Below, one piece after another: positions 37,693 to 47,333 of a DNA stretch of 64,000 nucleotides. The notes beneath the pieces are model-generated. The model had not been told where the DNA came from and did not search any database. It was given only the letters and a program-made list of their open reading frames with translations. The DNA comes from Rhizobiales bacterium 62-17. GTDB taxonomy: Bacteria; Pseudomonadota; Alphaproteobacteria; Rhizobiales; Beijerinckiaceae. The translations under genes and the position numbers were made by a program. The stretch covers positions 186,001-250,000 of the forward strand of contig MKVW01000005.1 in assembly GCA_001898965.1 (NCBI GenBank), read 5' to 3'. Numbering within the stretch: the stretch's first letter is position 1; each line of letters begins with the position of its first letter.

Positions 37693-38895
37693 TTAAGCGG
37701 CTTTTTTCGACTTCTGCATCAGCTCGACGAAACGCTTGAACAAATAGTGCGAATCCTGCGGGCCGGGGCTGGCTTCGGGATGGTGCTGCACCGAGAAGGC
37801 CGGGCGGTCATCGAGCGCAATGCCGCAGTTCGAGCCGTCGAACAGGGAACGATGGGTTTCCTTGGCGTTTTTCGGCAGCGTCTTGGTGTCGACGGCGAAA
37901 CCGTGATTCATTGAGACGATTTCGACCTTGCCGGTGGTGTAGTCCATCACCGGATGGTTGGCGCCATGGTGGCCCTGATGCATTTTCTCGGTCTTGGCGC
38001 CGACGGCGAGCGCCATCATCTGATGGCCGAGGCAGATGCCGAAGGTCGGCACTTTCGCATTCAGCAGCGACTTGATCACCGGCACGGCATATTTGCCGGT
38101 TTCGGCCGGATCGCCCGGGCCGTTCGACAGGAAGACACCGTCCGGCTTCATGGCGAGAATGTTTTCCGCCGGGGTCGTCGCCGGCACGACGGTGACGGCG
38201 CAGCCCGCCTTGGCGAGCAGGCGCAGGATGTTGCGCTTGACGCCATAGTCGATGGCGACGACGCGATAGTGCGGATCGGTCTGGCGGCCGTAGCCTTTGC
38301 CGAGTTCCCAGGTCGTCTCGTCCCAGTCGTAGCGCTGGGCGGTGGTGACGTCGGGCACCAGATCCATGCCGTCGATGCCGGGCCAGGCCGCCGCTTCCTT
38401 CTTCAGGGCGGCGAGGTCGAACTTGCCATCGGGCGCATGGGCGATGACCGCGTTGGGCATGCCCTTTTCGCGGATGAGCGCGGTCAGCGCGCGGGTGTCG
38501 ATGCCGCTGAGGCCGATGATGTTGCGGGCCTTCAGCCACTGGTCGAGATGGCGGGTGGCGCGGAAATTCGACGGATCGGTCACCGGCGCGTGGACGATGA
38601 CGCCGCGGGCGCCGGAGGAGGCCGCCATGTTGACGGTCTCGATATCCTCTTCGTTGGTGCCGACATTGCCGATGTGCGGGAAGGTGAAGGTGATGATCTG
38701 GCCGGCGTAGGAGGGATCGGTGAGGATTTCCTGGTAGCCGGTCATGGCGGTGTTGAAACAGACTTCGCCAATGGCCTGGCCAGGGGCGCCCAGGCCGTAG
38801 CCCTCGATCACCGTGCCATCGGCGAGCACCAGGAGGGCGGTCGGCGCAGGTTTGGTCCAGCCGGTCGTCTCCGGCTTTGCTTGAACGTTGGTCAT
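37693..38895 (-). CDS. carA: Carbamoyl-phosphate synthase, small (glutaminase) subunit
   Basis: 400 residues from ATG 38895; an upstream reading to 39039 has no similarity and overlaps the divergent promoter. CarA hydrolyses glutamine and channels ammonia to CarB. The N-terminal domain contains CFNTAMTGYQEILTDPSYAGQ; the C-terminal class-I amidotransferase has the catalytic Cys in FGICLGHQMMALAVG and the His/Glu pair in VQHHPEASPGP. carB is 5.7 kb away on the other strand, so the subunits are not in one operon. Divergent from yqeY. Confidence 0.96.
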   Translation of the reverse strand: MTNVQAKPETTGWTKPAPTALLVLADGTVIEGYGLGAPGQAIGEVCFNTAMTGYQEILTDPSYAGQIITFTFPHIGNVGTNEEDIETVNMAASSGARGVIVHAPVTDPSNFRATRHLDQWLKARNIIGLSGIDTRALTALIREKGMPNAVIAHAPDGKFDLAALKKEAAAWPGIDGMDLVPDVTTAQRYDWDETTWELGKGYGRQTDPHYRVVAIDYGVKRNILRLLAKAGCAVTVVPATTPAENILAMKPDGVFLSNGPGDPAETGKYAVPVIKSLLNAKVPTFGICLGHQMMALAVGAKTEKMHQGHHGANHPVMDYTTGKVEIVSMNHGFAVDTKTLPKNAKETHRSLFDGSNCGIALDDRPAFSVQHHPEASPGPQDSHYLFKRFVELMQKSKKAA

Positions 38896-39053
38896 GGTCG
38901 CTTTACACCGTTCGCGCGTGCCTGTGGGCGCGCTGACGCGCCGATCTGGCCGCGGACATGGGATTGAATTGGCGCGCACGCTAGCGCATGAGCCGCGAAA
39001 ACGGAAGCGGCCGCGTGAGAAGTTCGCCAGATTACACAAGACAGGAGCAGGGC

Positions 39054-39503
39054 ATGCGCGAACAGTTCACCACGGTCATGAAAGAGGCGTTGAAGGCCGG
39101 AGACAAGCGCCGCCTGGCCACGGTGCGCCTGATCCAGGCCGCTCTGAAAGACAAGGACATTGAGGCGCGCGGGGCCGGAAAGACCGTCTCCGACGACGAT
39201 ATCCTGGCGCTTTTGCAGAAAATGGTGAAAAGCCGGCAGGAATCGGCCGATATCTATGCCAAGGCGGGCCGTCCGGAGCTGGAAACCCAGGAGCGTGAGG
39301 AAATCGCCATTATCAGCGAATTCCTGCCCAAACAGCTCGGCGAGGACGAAGTGAAGGCGGCGATCGCGGCGGCGATCAGCGAAACCGGTGCCACGTCGAT
39401 GAAGGACATGGGCAAGGTCGTGGGCGCGCTCAAAGCCAAATACACCGGCCAGCTCGATTTCGCGAAGGCCAGTGCCTTGGTCAAGGGGATGCTGGGCGGC
39501 TGA
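39054..39503 (+). CDS. yqeY: GatB/YqeY-domain protein
   Basis: 149 residues from ATG 39054 (GGAGCAGGGC upstream). It is made of a YqeY domain alone, related to the tail domain of the GatB amidotransferase subunit. Marks: ATVRLIQAALKDKDIEARG, LLQKMVKSRQESADIYAKAGR, EIAIISEFLPKQL and DMGKVVGALKAKYTGQLD. Its role is unclear; it may aid tRNA-dependent amidation. A yqeY gene between carA and dnaG is a familiar arrangement in Hyphomicrobiales. Confidence 0.9.
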   Translation: MREQFTTVMKEALKAGDKRRLATVRLIQAALKDKDIEARGAGKTVSDDDILALLQKMVKSRQESADIYAKAGRPELETQEREEIAIISEFLPKQLGEDEVKAAIAAAISETGATSMKDMGKVVGALKAKYTGQLDFAKASALVKGMLGG

Positions 39504-39533
39504 TCACCGCCGCCCAGAGGCTTGGGGACGCGA

Positions 39534-39833
39534 TCAGGCTTTCTTGGTGGCGTTCATGATCATGCCGACGATCGCGGTGACGATGGCGCCGGAAACGCCG
39601 CCGCCGACCAGCTGACCCGCTGCGGCGGCGAGATCGAAGCCGCCGGCTCCGCCCGCCAAGGCCGGAATCAGCGACGACAACAGGCTGCCGCCGGCCAAAC
39701 CGCCGATGGCGCCGGCAATGGTATTGCCGGTTGAGCCAAGGCTGGCATTTTTCATCGCGCCGGCAATACCATTGCCGCCGATCACACCACCCACGATTTG
39801 CAGGATGAGGTTGATTAACATTGCGCCGGTCAT
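39534..39833 (-). CDS. Small glycine-rich membrane protein, function unknown
   Basis: 99 residues from ATG 39833, which has a strong AAGGGGG. The whole protein is hydrophobic and Gly/Ala-rich: ILQIVGGVIGGNGIAGAM, GNTIAGAIGGLAGGSLLSSL and QLVGGGVSGAIVTAIVGMIM, with only a short KNASLGSTG polar link and a KK end. Glycine-zipper-like spacing suggests packed membrane helices. I recognise it as a type of hypothetical protein common in rhizobia, without known function. It runs against yqeY and dnaG. Confidence 0.7.
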   Translation of the reverse strand: MTGAMLINLILQIVGGVIGGNGIAGAMKNASLGSTGNTIAGAIGGLAGGSLLSSLIPALAGGAGGFDLAAAAGQLVGGGVSGAIVTAIVGMIMNATKKA

Positions 39834-40083
39834 AAAAACCCCCTTCGCAAATGCCGTTTCGCTTCGCCTAGAAGCGAAAGCGGGAACGAAGCCAAATGGC
39901 CCCACGTTGATTTGACACGCAAATTTGGCTTTACCGCAAGTATTTCCGTCGCCGCTGCTTAATATCGCAGGGGAAAGAAACTTCCCGATGACGGATTTGC
40001 ACCGCTGGAAAGCGGGGAAAAGCGCACAATATGAGGACTCTGCGGATGCAAGGCTTTATCCTGGCCAGGCGAGACCAGCGCTG

Positions 40084-42024
40084 ATGCGATTCACACCGTC
40101 CCTGCTCGAGGAGATCAAGGCGCGGCTTCCTGTATCGGAAGTCGTGCGTAAACGCGTGCAGTTGAAGAAATCTGGCCGTGAATTCAGCGGCTTGTCGCCG
40201 TTCACCCAGGAAAAATCGCCGTCCTTTTTCGTCAATGACCAGAAAATGGCCTGGTTCGATTTCTCGTCGGGCCAGAACGGCAATATTTTCGACTTCGTCA
40301 TGCGCACCGAGGGGCTGACCTTTCCCGAGGCGGTGGAGCGGCTGGCGGCGGAAGCAGGCGTAGCGCTGCCGAAATCGACGCCGGAAAATATCGAGCGCGA
40401 GAAGAAAAGGGCTACGCTGCAGGAGGTTCTGGAGCTTTCGGCGAAATTCTTCGAGGAACAGTTGCAGGCGCGCGGCGGCGCCAAGGCGCGTGGCTATCTG
40501 GCCGGGCGCGGCATGGGCGCGGCGGTGCAGAAACAGTTCCGGCTCGGCTATGCGCCGGACGAAAAATTCGCCCTGCGCGACTATCTGGCCGGTAAGGGCG
40601 CCACCGCCGAGACGATGATCGAGGCGGGCATGCTGATTCACGGCGAGGATATCGCCGTACCCTACGACCGTTTCCGCGACCGGGTGATGTTCCCGATCTG
40701 CGATCGCTCCGGCAAGGTGATCGCCTTCGGCGGCCGGGCGCTGGAAAAGGATGTTCCGGCCAAATATCTGAATTCGCCGGAAACACCGCTCTTTCACAAG
40801 GGGTCGGTGCTCTACAACCATCACAATGCCCGCAAGGCCGCCCATGACGCCAATGGCCAGGTGATCGCGGTGGAGGGCTATGTCGACGTCATCGCCATGA
40901 CCGGCGTCGGCTTCGGCAATGTGGTGGCGTCCTGCGGCACGGCGCTGACGACTGACCAGTGCGAACTGCTGTGGCGCATGGCCGAGGAGCCGATCCTCTG
41001 TTTCGACGGCGACCGCGCCGGCCGCAAGGCGGCCTACCGGGCCATCGATACGGCGCTGCCCTTGATCGGGCCGGGCAAGAGCCTGCGCTTCGCTTTTCTG
41101 CCCGACGGACAGGATCCGGATGATCTGGCCCGCAGCGGCGGCCAGGAGGCGGTCGCCGCCGTTTTGACGGCGGCGCGGCCTTTGGCCGAAGTGCTGTGGA
41201 CGCGCGAGAGCGAGGCAGGGCCGCTTGACACGCCCGAGCGCCGTGCGGCGCTTGAACGCAGGCTTGAGACGATCGTCCGCTCGATCGCCGATGAAACCCT
41301 GCGGCGCTACTATCTCGACGAAATGCGGGCGCGGCTGAACGATTTGCTCGGGCCGCGCCGTGGCGGCGGGCGGGCACCGTTCCAGCCGGGCCAGCGCCGT
41401 GGCGGGGCCGGACGGCCGCAGGGCGGGCGGTTCCAGCCGCCGGGAACGCCCCAAGGCTATCGCTTTCAATCGCCCGGTGTCAGTTCCGGCATCGCAAAAT
41501 CAGTGCTTTTTACTCGAACCGGGGGGATTCCGGCGCGGGAAGCGACCATTTTGCTGCTGTTTGCCAATCATCCGGACTTGCTCGCCCGGCATATCGAGGA
41601 TTTGGCGGGCCTGGAATGCACCAATAAGGACGCCGGGCGCCTGCGCGACGCGCTGGCGGCGCTCGCCGCCGACCGGCTGGAGAGCGATATTGAGGTGCGG
41701 GCCGCCCTCAATGACATGGGCTTGGCAGGAGATCTCCATAAGGCCGAGGCCATGGTTGGCGTCTCCTCCGTCTGGGTGTTGAAGCCGGAAGCGGCCTTAG
41801 AGGACGCGGAAGTGGCTCTGCAGCAGGCGCTGGTCTTGCATCGGCGGGCCTTAGCGTTAAATAGAGAGCTGAAATCGGCTGAATTAGCGCTTGCCGAGGA
41901 CGCCACCGAAGAGAACGTCGCCCGCCTCAGGGAAATTCAGTCGGAGCTTTCAACCATCGACGGCCGCGAGGCCGCATTGGAAGGGTTCGGTTTCATGTCC
42001 GGGCGATTGGGCCGGGCCGTGTGA
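40084..42024 (+). CDS. dnaG: DNA primase DnaG with degenerate zinc finger
   Basis: 646 residues from ATG 40084, where the family's MRFTPSLLEEIKARLPVSEVV begins; the frame opens at 39925. DnaG makes RNA primers for replication. The N-terminal CHC2 zinc domain is present in outline (SGLSPFTQEKSPSFFVNDQK), but all four ligands are replaced: S38, T41, D59, S62. The TOPRIM core is intact (VIAVEGYVDVIAMTG, CFDGDRAGRKAA). A Gly/Arg/Pro-rich linker (about 420-465) joins it to the C-terminal helicase-binding domain. It stands before rpoD, in the old dnaG-rpoD order. Degenerate ligands are, as I recall, also seen in some related rhizobia. Confidence 0.95.
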   Translation: MRFTPSLLEEIKARLPVSEVVRKRVQLKKSGREFSGLSPFTQEKSPSFFVNDQKMAWFDFSSGQNGNIFDFVMRTEGLTFPEAVERLAAEAGVALPKSTPENIEREKKRATLQEVLELSAKFFEEQLQARGGAKARGYLAGRGMGAAVQKQFRLGYAPDEKFALRDYLAGKGATAETMIEAGMLIHGEDIAVPYDRFRDRVMFPICDRSGKVIAFGGRALEKDVPAKYLNSPETPLFHKGSVLYNHHNARKAAHDANGQVIAVEGYVDVIAMTGVGFGNVVASCGTALTTDQCELLWRMAEEPILCFDGDRAGRKAAYRAIDTALPLIGPGKSLRFAFLPDGQDPDDLARSGGQEAVAAVLTAARPLAEVLWTRESEAGPLDTPERRAALERRLETIVRSIADETLRRYYLDEMRARLNDLLGPRRGGGRAPFQPGQRRGGAGRPQGGRFQPPGTPQGYRFQSPGVSSGIAKSVLFTRTGGIPAREATILLLFANHPDLLARHIEDLAGLECTNKDAGRLRDALAALAADRLESDIEVRAALNDMGLAGDLHKAEAMVGVSSVWVLKPEAALEDAEVALQQALVLHRRALALNRELKSAELALAEDATEENVARLREIQSELSTIDGREAALEGFGFMSGRLGRAV

Positions 42025-42068
42025 TTTGCGTCGTAATTTACGCTTCGGGACGGGGCGCGGTGTTGTGG

Positions 42069-42089
42069 TTAAGGCGGGCTTAAGCCCGC
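42069..42089. promoter_or_regulatory. Perfect TTAA-N7-TTAA site overlapping a palindrome, before rpoD
   Basis: TTAAGGCGGGCTTAA (42069-42083) matches the full CtrA consensus. The last eight bases are shared with a 16-bp perfect palindrome GCGGGCTTAAGCCCGC (42074-42089). It lies about 110 bp before the rpoD start, between dnaG and rpoD. Either CtrA binding or a hairpin/operator could explain it. I found no other perfect TTAA-N7-TTAA in intergenic DNA of the window except at 834. Confidence 0.4.
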
Positions 42090-42197
42090 ATCAGGAATGG
42101 TGAATGAAGCGAATCGCTCGCAAGGGCGGTGTCAGTGTTTCCGGTTGAGATGTCCCGCGCGCATGTGAATGCGGAAGCGGTGTGATTGGAGTGCGAG

Positions 42198-44252
<2,055 letters not shown>

Positions 44253-44277
44253 AGCAAGTCGCGAAACGCGATTTGCT
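44253..44277 (+). terminator. Hairpin directly after rpoD
   Basis: Eleven-bp stem AGCAAGTCGCG / CGCGATTTGCT (one G-T pair) with loop AAA, beginning at the base after the rpoD stop. No T run follows, so termination may be factor-dependent or the element may be a dispersed repeat; the arm GCGATTTGCT also occurs at 33794. Confidence 0.5.
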
Positions 44278-44324
44278 GTCGTGAACCGGTGGTCTGTCGA
44301 ACGAGTTAGCGTGAGGCTCTTCCC

Positions 44325-44600
44325 ATGTCGCTTTTGAAAAAGCTCTTCGGCATCGGCGGCGCCAGCGAGCAGCCGCCGGCGCTGGCTCAGGAGATCGAGC
44401 ACAACGGCTTCACCATTCGCGCCACGCCGTTCCAGAATGGCGGGCGCTATCAATTGTGCGGCGTCATCGTCAGCGCGGATGGCACGGAGGAAAAATTCAT
44501 CCGCGCCGATGCCTTCGGTTCGATGGAAGAAGCGATCGAAATGACCTTCTTCAAGGGCAAGCAGATCATCGATCTGCGCAATGCCCGGATGCCACTCTAA
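44325..44600 (+). CDS. HlyU-family protein
   Basis: 91 residues. It matches the HlyU domain family: MSLLKKLFGIGG at the start, then HNGFTIRATPFQNGGRYQLC, ADGTEEKFIRADAFGSMEEA and FFKGKQIIDL. The domain was named for a Vibrio haemolysin regulator family, but the small alphaproteobacterial members have no shown DNA-binding role. A hairpin AGGCTTTC-ACC-GAAAGCCT (44601-44619) follows the stop directly and is a probable terminator. Confidence 0.75.
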   Translation: MSLLKKLFGIGGASEQPPALAQEIEHNGFTIRATPFQNGGRYQLCGVIVSADGTEEKFIRADAFGSMEEAIEMTFFKGKQIIDLRNARMPL

Positions 44601-44630
44601 AGGCTTTCACCGAAAGCCTTTCGGTTCCTG

Positions 44631-44686
44631 TTTTGACGCGTTTTCTTCACGCGAACCGGTATCCACTTCGCTCGAAAACGCTCTAA
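44631..44686. repeat. Dispersed intergenic element (rhizobial type)
   Basis: Runs from TTTTGACGCGTTTTCTTCAC through GAACCGGTATCCACTTCG to AAAACGCTCT. This phrase is common in intergenic DNA of Hyphomicrobiales. A diverged copy with the same start (TTTTGATGCGTCTTTGTG) and end (CAAAACGCTA) lies at 63251-63300. Confidence 0.6.
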
Positions 44687-44783
44687 GTCCAGTGACGTTT
44701 TACCGCTTGCTGTTTTCTTGCGCTTGATCGGCTGGCGCCGATCGGCACAATTGCTTTTTGGCGATTTCCGCCCGGAGCAGACC

Positions 44784-45200
44784 ATGACGGCCCCCACCTC
44801 CTCCAGACAGCCGAAGCAGACAGCGCCAACCGGGCAGCTCACCGTTCGCACCATCGCCATGCCAGCCGACACCAATGCCAATGGCGACATTTTCGGCGGC
44901 TGGGTCATGTCGCGGATGGACCAGGCCGGCGGCATCGCCGGGGTCGAGCGGGCGCAGGGCCGCGTCGTTACCGTCAAGGTCGATTCGATGGTCTTCATCG
45001 CGCCGATGAAGGTCGGCGACGTGCTCGAAATCTATCACGAGATCGAGAGCATCGGCCGCACGTCGATGAAAATCCGCATGGAGGCCTGGGCGCAGCGCTT
45101 CCAGACCACGCAGCGCGACAAGGTGACGGAAGCAACTTTCACCTTCGTGGCCGTCGACGACAATGGCCGGCCCCGCCCGATCCCCAAGCATGATGTCTGA
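44784..45200 (+). CDS. Acyl-CoA thioesterase, hotdog fold (YciA-like)
   Basis: 138 residues from ATG 44784. It hydrolyses acyl-CoA to free acid and CoA. Hotdog signature: TNANGDIFGGWVMSRMDQAG with the catalytic Asp, then VTVKVDSMVFIAPMKVGDVL and ATFTFVAVDDNGRPRPIP. It is close to the YciA/BACH-type thioesterases. The 15-residue N-terminal Thr/Gln/Pro-rich part is likely disordered. It is a single gene, followed by a tRNA 111 bp later on the same strand. Confidence 0.88.
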   Translation: MTAPTSSRQPKQTAPTGQLTVRTIAMPADTNANGDIFGGWVMSRMDQAGGIAGVERAQGRVVTVKVDSMVFIAPMKVGDVLEIYHEIESIGRTSMKIRMEAWAQRFQTTQRDKVTEATFTFVAVDDNGRPRPIPKHDV

Positions 45201-45311
45201 GGCATCGACCACCTGATTTATACGGATGATTTACAAGATAATTTGCTTGCCGCGCGCAATCGAATATACCTGCGGCGCACCCGCAGGCGCGGTTTGATCG
45301 CCGTGCTTTCC

Positions 45312-45387
45312 GGGCCGATAGCTCAATGGTTAGAGCCGGCCGCTCATAACGGTCTGGTTGCAGGTTCGAGTCCTGCTCGGCCCACCA
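45312..45387 (+). tRNA. tRNA with anticodon CAT, probably tRNA-Ile2 (lysidine type)
   Basis: 76 bases with encoded CCA. Acceptor GGGCCGA pairs with TCGGCCC; D-stem GCTC/GAGC; anticodon stem GGCCG/CGGTC around loop CTCATAA with CAT at 45345-45347; T-arm ends GTTCGAGTC. CAT could mean elongator Met or Ile2. The short D-loop (AATGGTTA) and CTCATAA context resemble Ile2, whose C34 is changed to lysidine by TilS. The formyl-Met initiator is unlikely because the first acceptor base pair is a normal G-C. Confidence 0.9.
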
Positions 45388-45740
45388 CTCACCGCTTCAG
45401 TGATTCTGGTTAGCGCTCGATTTGGATTTGTCGGCCTCCGAGCAGAGCGCCGTCGGAGGGTCAGAATCCGCCCATTTGGCGCGCATCTTTTGCCAACACT
45501 TCCACGAGCTTAGGATAGGGAGACAAAACCTGCCTGATGATTGCGCTTGATACGCGTGGCTCCGGCTGGTCAAATCGTTCTCAGAAGAGGTGAAAACGTG
45601 GAGCGGGCGAATTTGTTAACGTGGCTTGCGCGGTGCCGGGTTGGTGGCGTTCATTGTTAATTTTTATTATACGGAAGGCCTGAACTTTTCCTATTGCCCG
45701 TTGTTTATATACTAATTTGATTGCAGAGGGGCCTATCTAT
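45388..45740. other. Intergenic region after the tRNA
   Basis: No gene seen. A hairpin CCTCCGA-N11-TCGGAGG lies at 45435-45459. The last 90 bp are clearly AT-rich for this genome (TTAATTTTTATTATAC, GTTTATATACTAATTTG) and probably hold the promoter of the small gene at 45741. I found no second copy of the tRNA 3' end that would mark an integrated element. Confidence 0.45.
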
Positions 45741-46052
45741 ATGCCATTCGCTTGTATCTCTGATTTGCAATCTATAAAGGGCCCAGAGCGCGAGCATCTG
45801 CAGCATATCGACGATGCGCTGACCAATGTCGTACGCGAGAATGCCCTTTTGGCTCGCGATGGCGCCCTCAATCTGGATGTGATTTCCAATGCGACGGTAA
45901 CGTTGCTGCTGACGGTGGCGGCGCGTGAAGCGCTTGTTGTCGCCGAGCAAACCGGCCAACGCATCGACAGCGCGACCTTCGAGCGGCTGGCAAAGGAAGC
46001 CTTGAGCTGGGCGATCCGCCGGAGCGGCGCTAGCGAGAAAGAAGTCCACTAA
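45741..46052 (+). CDS. Hypothetical protein beside the flagellar block
   Basis: 103 residues from ATG 45741 (AGAGGGG nine bases upstream; a TTG at 45717 is less likely). Not recognised. The sequence is mostly predicted helix: LQHIDDALTNVVRENALLAR, then LDVISNATVTLLLTVAAREA, then FERLAKEALSWAIRRSG, with one N-terminal Cys and no membrane segment. It has an AT-rich upstream region and a strong terminator of its own, and is convergent with a flagellin gene. A regulatory or chaperone role in motility is possible from position alone. Confidence 0.6.
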   Translation: MPFACISDLQSIKGPEREHLQHIDDALTNVVRENALLARDGALNLDVISNATVTLLLTVAAREALVVAEQTGQRIDSATFERLAKEALSWAIRRSGASEKEVH

Positions 46053-46093
46053 AAAGAAAATCGCGTTTCTCTCGAAACGCGATCATGGTCTCA

Positions 46094-46130
46094 CCCATTG
46101 GCACCAGTCGGGCCAATGGGTTTTATTTTA
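46094..46130 (+). terminator. Terminator of the small gene at 45741
   Basis: Nine-bp perfect stem CCCATTGGC / GCCAATGGG with a nine-base loop, then TTTTATTTTA. A second hairpin ATCGCGTTT...AAACGCGAT (46060-46083) precedes it, and AGCGC-CAG-GCGCT (46131-46143) lies next to the convergent flagellin stop. Confidence 0.85.
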
Positions 46131-46144
46131 AGCGCCAGGCGCTC

Positions 46145-47080
46145 TTAGCCGTTGCCGAACAGTCTCAGGATCAGCTGCGTGCTCTGGTTGGCAAGCGACA
46201 GCGACTGAACGCCCAATTGCTGCTGCACCTGCAGGGCCTGCAGCTTGGTCGATTCCTTGTTCATGTCCGCATCGACCAGCGAGCCGACGCCGCTGGTGAT
46301 GGCATCCGACAATTGCGAGATGAAGGTCTGCTGCGCCGAGATGCGCGACTTGACCGATCCGAGATTCGAAGCGGCGGTCGTGACATCGTTCAGCGTCTCA
46401 TCGGCGATCTGGATATAGTCCGCCAGGGTCGCGCTATCGGCGGCGGAATCGGTCAGCGCCGAGACGTCGAGGGTGGCGAGGTTGGCGGTGGTCGTGCCGA
46501 CGGTGCGTTCCTTGTCGAGAATGCCGCCGGTCGCGCCGGTGGCGGCGGCATCGAAGAGCGCGATCTTCGAAACGTCGATGTCGATCGTACCGAGTGTCAG
46601 CGTCCCGCTTGTGTCGCGTGACATCGAGGCCAGCGTGCTCTTGATCGGATTGTAGCCGGTGGCGCCGGAATCGACGGAAACCCAGTTCTGTCCGGAGACG
46701 GCGGCGGAGTCCGAGACGCTCTTCAACTGCTTCTGCAGCTGCGCGATATCGGCCTGCACGGCGGTACGGTCGACGCCCGGCTGAGCAGCGGTGGTGAGCT
46801 TCGCCTTGATCTGCGCAATCAGATCCTTCGATGAATTCATCGCGGCAATGGCGACATCGATCGTCGAGCTGCCCAGATTGAGTGCGTCCGTGATCGACGA
46901 ATTCACGTCGTTGTCGGACTTCATCTTGGTGGCGATCGTCCAATAGGCGGCATTATCGGCGGCGCTGGTGACGCGCAGGCCCGTCGAAATGTGCGATTGC
47001 GTCGTGGTCATGTCCTTGGACGTTTGCGTCAACGTCTGCAAGGCGATCATCGCGGCATTGTTGGTCAGTATGCTGCTCAT
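46145..47080 (-). CDS. Flagellin (first copy)
   Basis: 311 residues from ATG 47080 (ATG 47086 is also possible). It has the conserved D0/D1 helices at both ends: SILTNNAAMIALQTLTQTSK and STGLRVTSAADNAAYWTIAT, then QQLGVQSLSLANQSTQLIL. The centre is short, with no large D2/D3 domain. Flagellin forms the filament. It is strongly similar to the second copy at 53967, including the rare-looking block ATGATGGILDKERT. It is read against flgB, so its promoter faces that of the rod operon. Codon choice is less uniform than in the second copy, hinting at lower expression. Confidence 0.92.
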   Translation of the reverse strand: MSSILTNNAAMIALQTLTQTSKDMTTTQSHISTGLRVTSAADNAAYWTIATKMKSDNDVNSSITDALNLGSSTIDVAIAAMNSSKDLIAQIKAKLTTAAQPGVDRTAVQADIAQLQKQLKSVSDSAAVSGQNWVSVDSGATGYNPIKSTLASMSRDTSGTLTLGTIDIDVSKIALFDAAATGATGGILDKERTVGTTTANLATLDVSALTDSAADSATLADYIQIADETLNDVTTAASNLGSVKSRISAQQTFISQLSDAITSGVGSLVDADMNKESTKLQALQVQQQLGVQSLSLANQSTQLILRLFGNG

Positions 47081-47189
47081 GGTCATATTCTTTCGTTTCT
47101 GGCGCGATCACCGAAGCGCCCTGGCCCAACTAGGGCTGGAAGGCGCGCCTCCACGACGGCCTGACAATGAGGTGTCCAAACACGCCCCA

Positions 47190-47201
47190 GCCTAGTTAGG
47201 C
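47190..47201. promoter_or_regulatory. Palindrome GCCTAGTTAGGC between flagellin and flgB
   Basis: GCCTA and TAGGC are exact reverse complements around GT. The site is in the 253-bp divergent region between the flagellin and flgB starts, 110 bp and 133 bp from them. A candidate operator only; no known flagellar regulator motif was recognised. Confidence 0.3.
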
Positions 47202-47333
47202 GATTCAAGCTTTCGTGGAGCTTGCGTCGGCTCTGCCACGCAGTGCGGGGAGTGGGGCAGGCGCCAGCCTCGGGCAAGTTTGAGCGGACATGCTCATGGT
47301 GCTGACATGGAAGAGGCGCGAGGCTCGTACGGT

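Noticed and set aside
45657-45671. TTAA-N7-TATA as a CtrA box before the gene at 45741
   Set aside because: The second half does not match; in AT-rich DNA this is expected by chance.
45361-45740. tRNA-linked integrated element
   Set aside because: No integrase, no second copy of the tRNA 3' end and normal flagellar genes follow, so no element can be supported.
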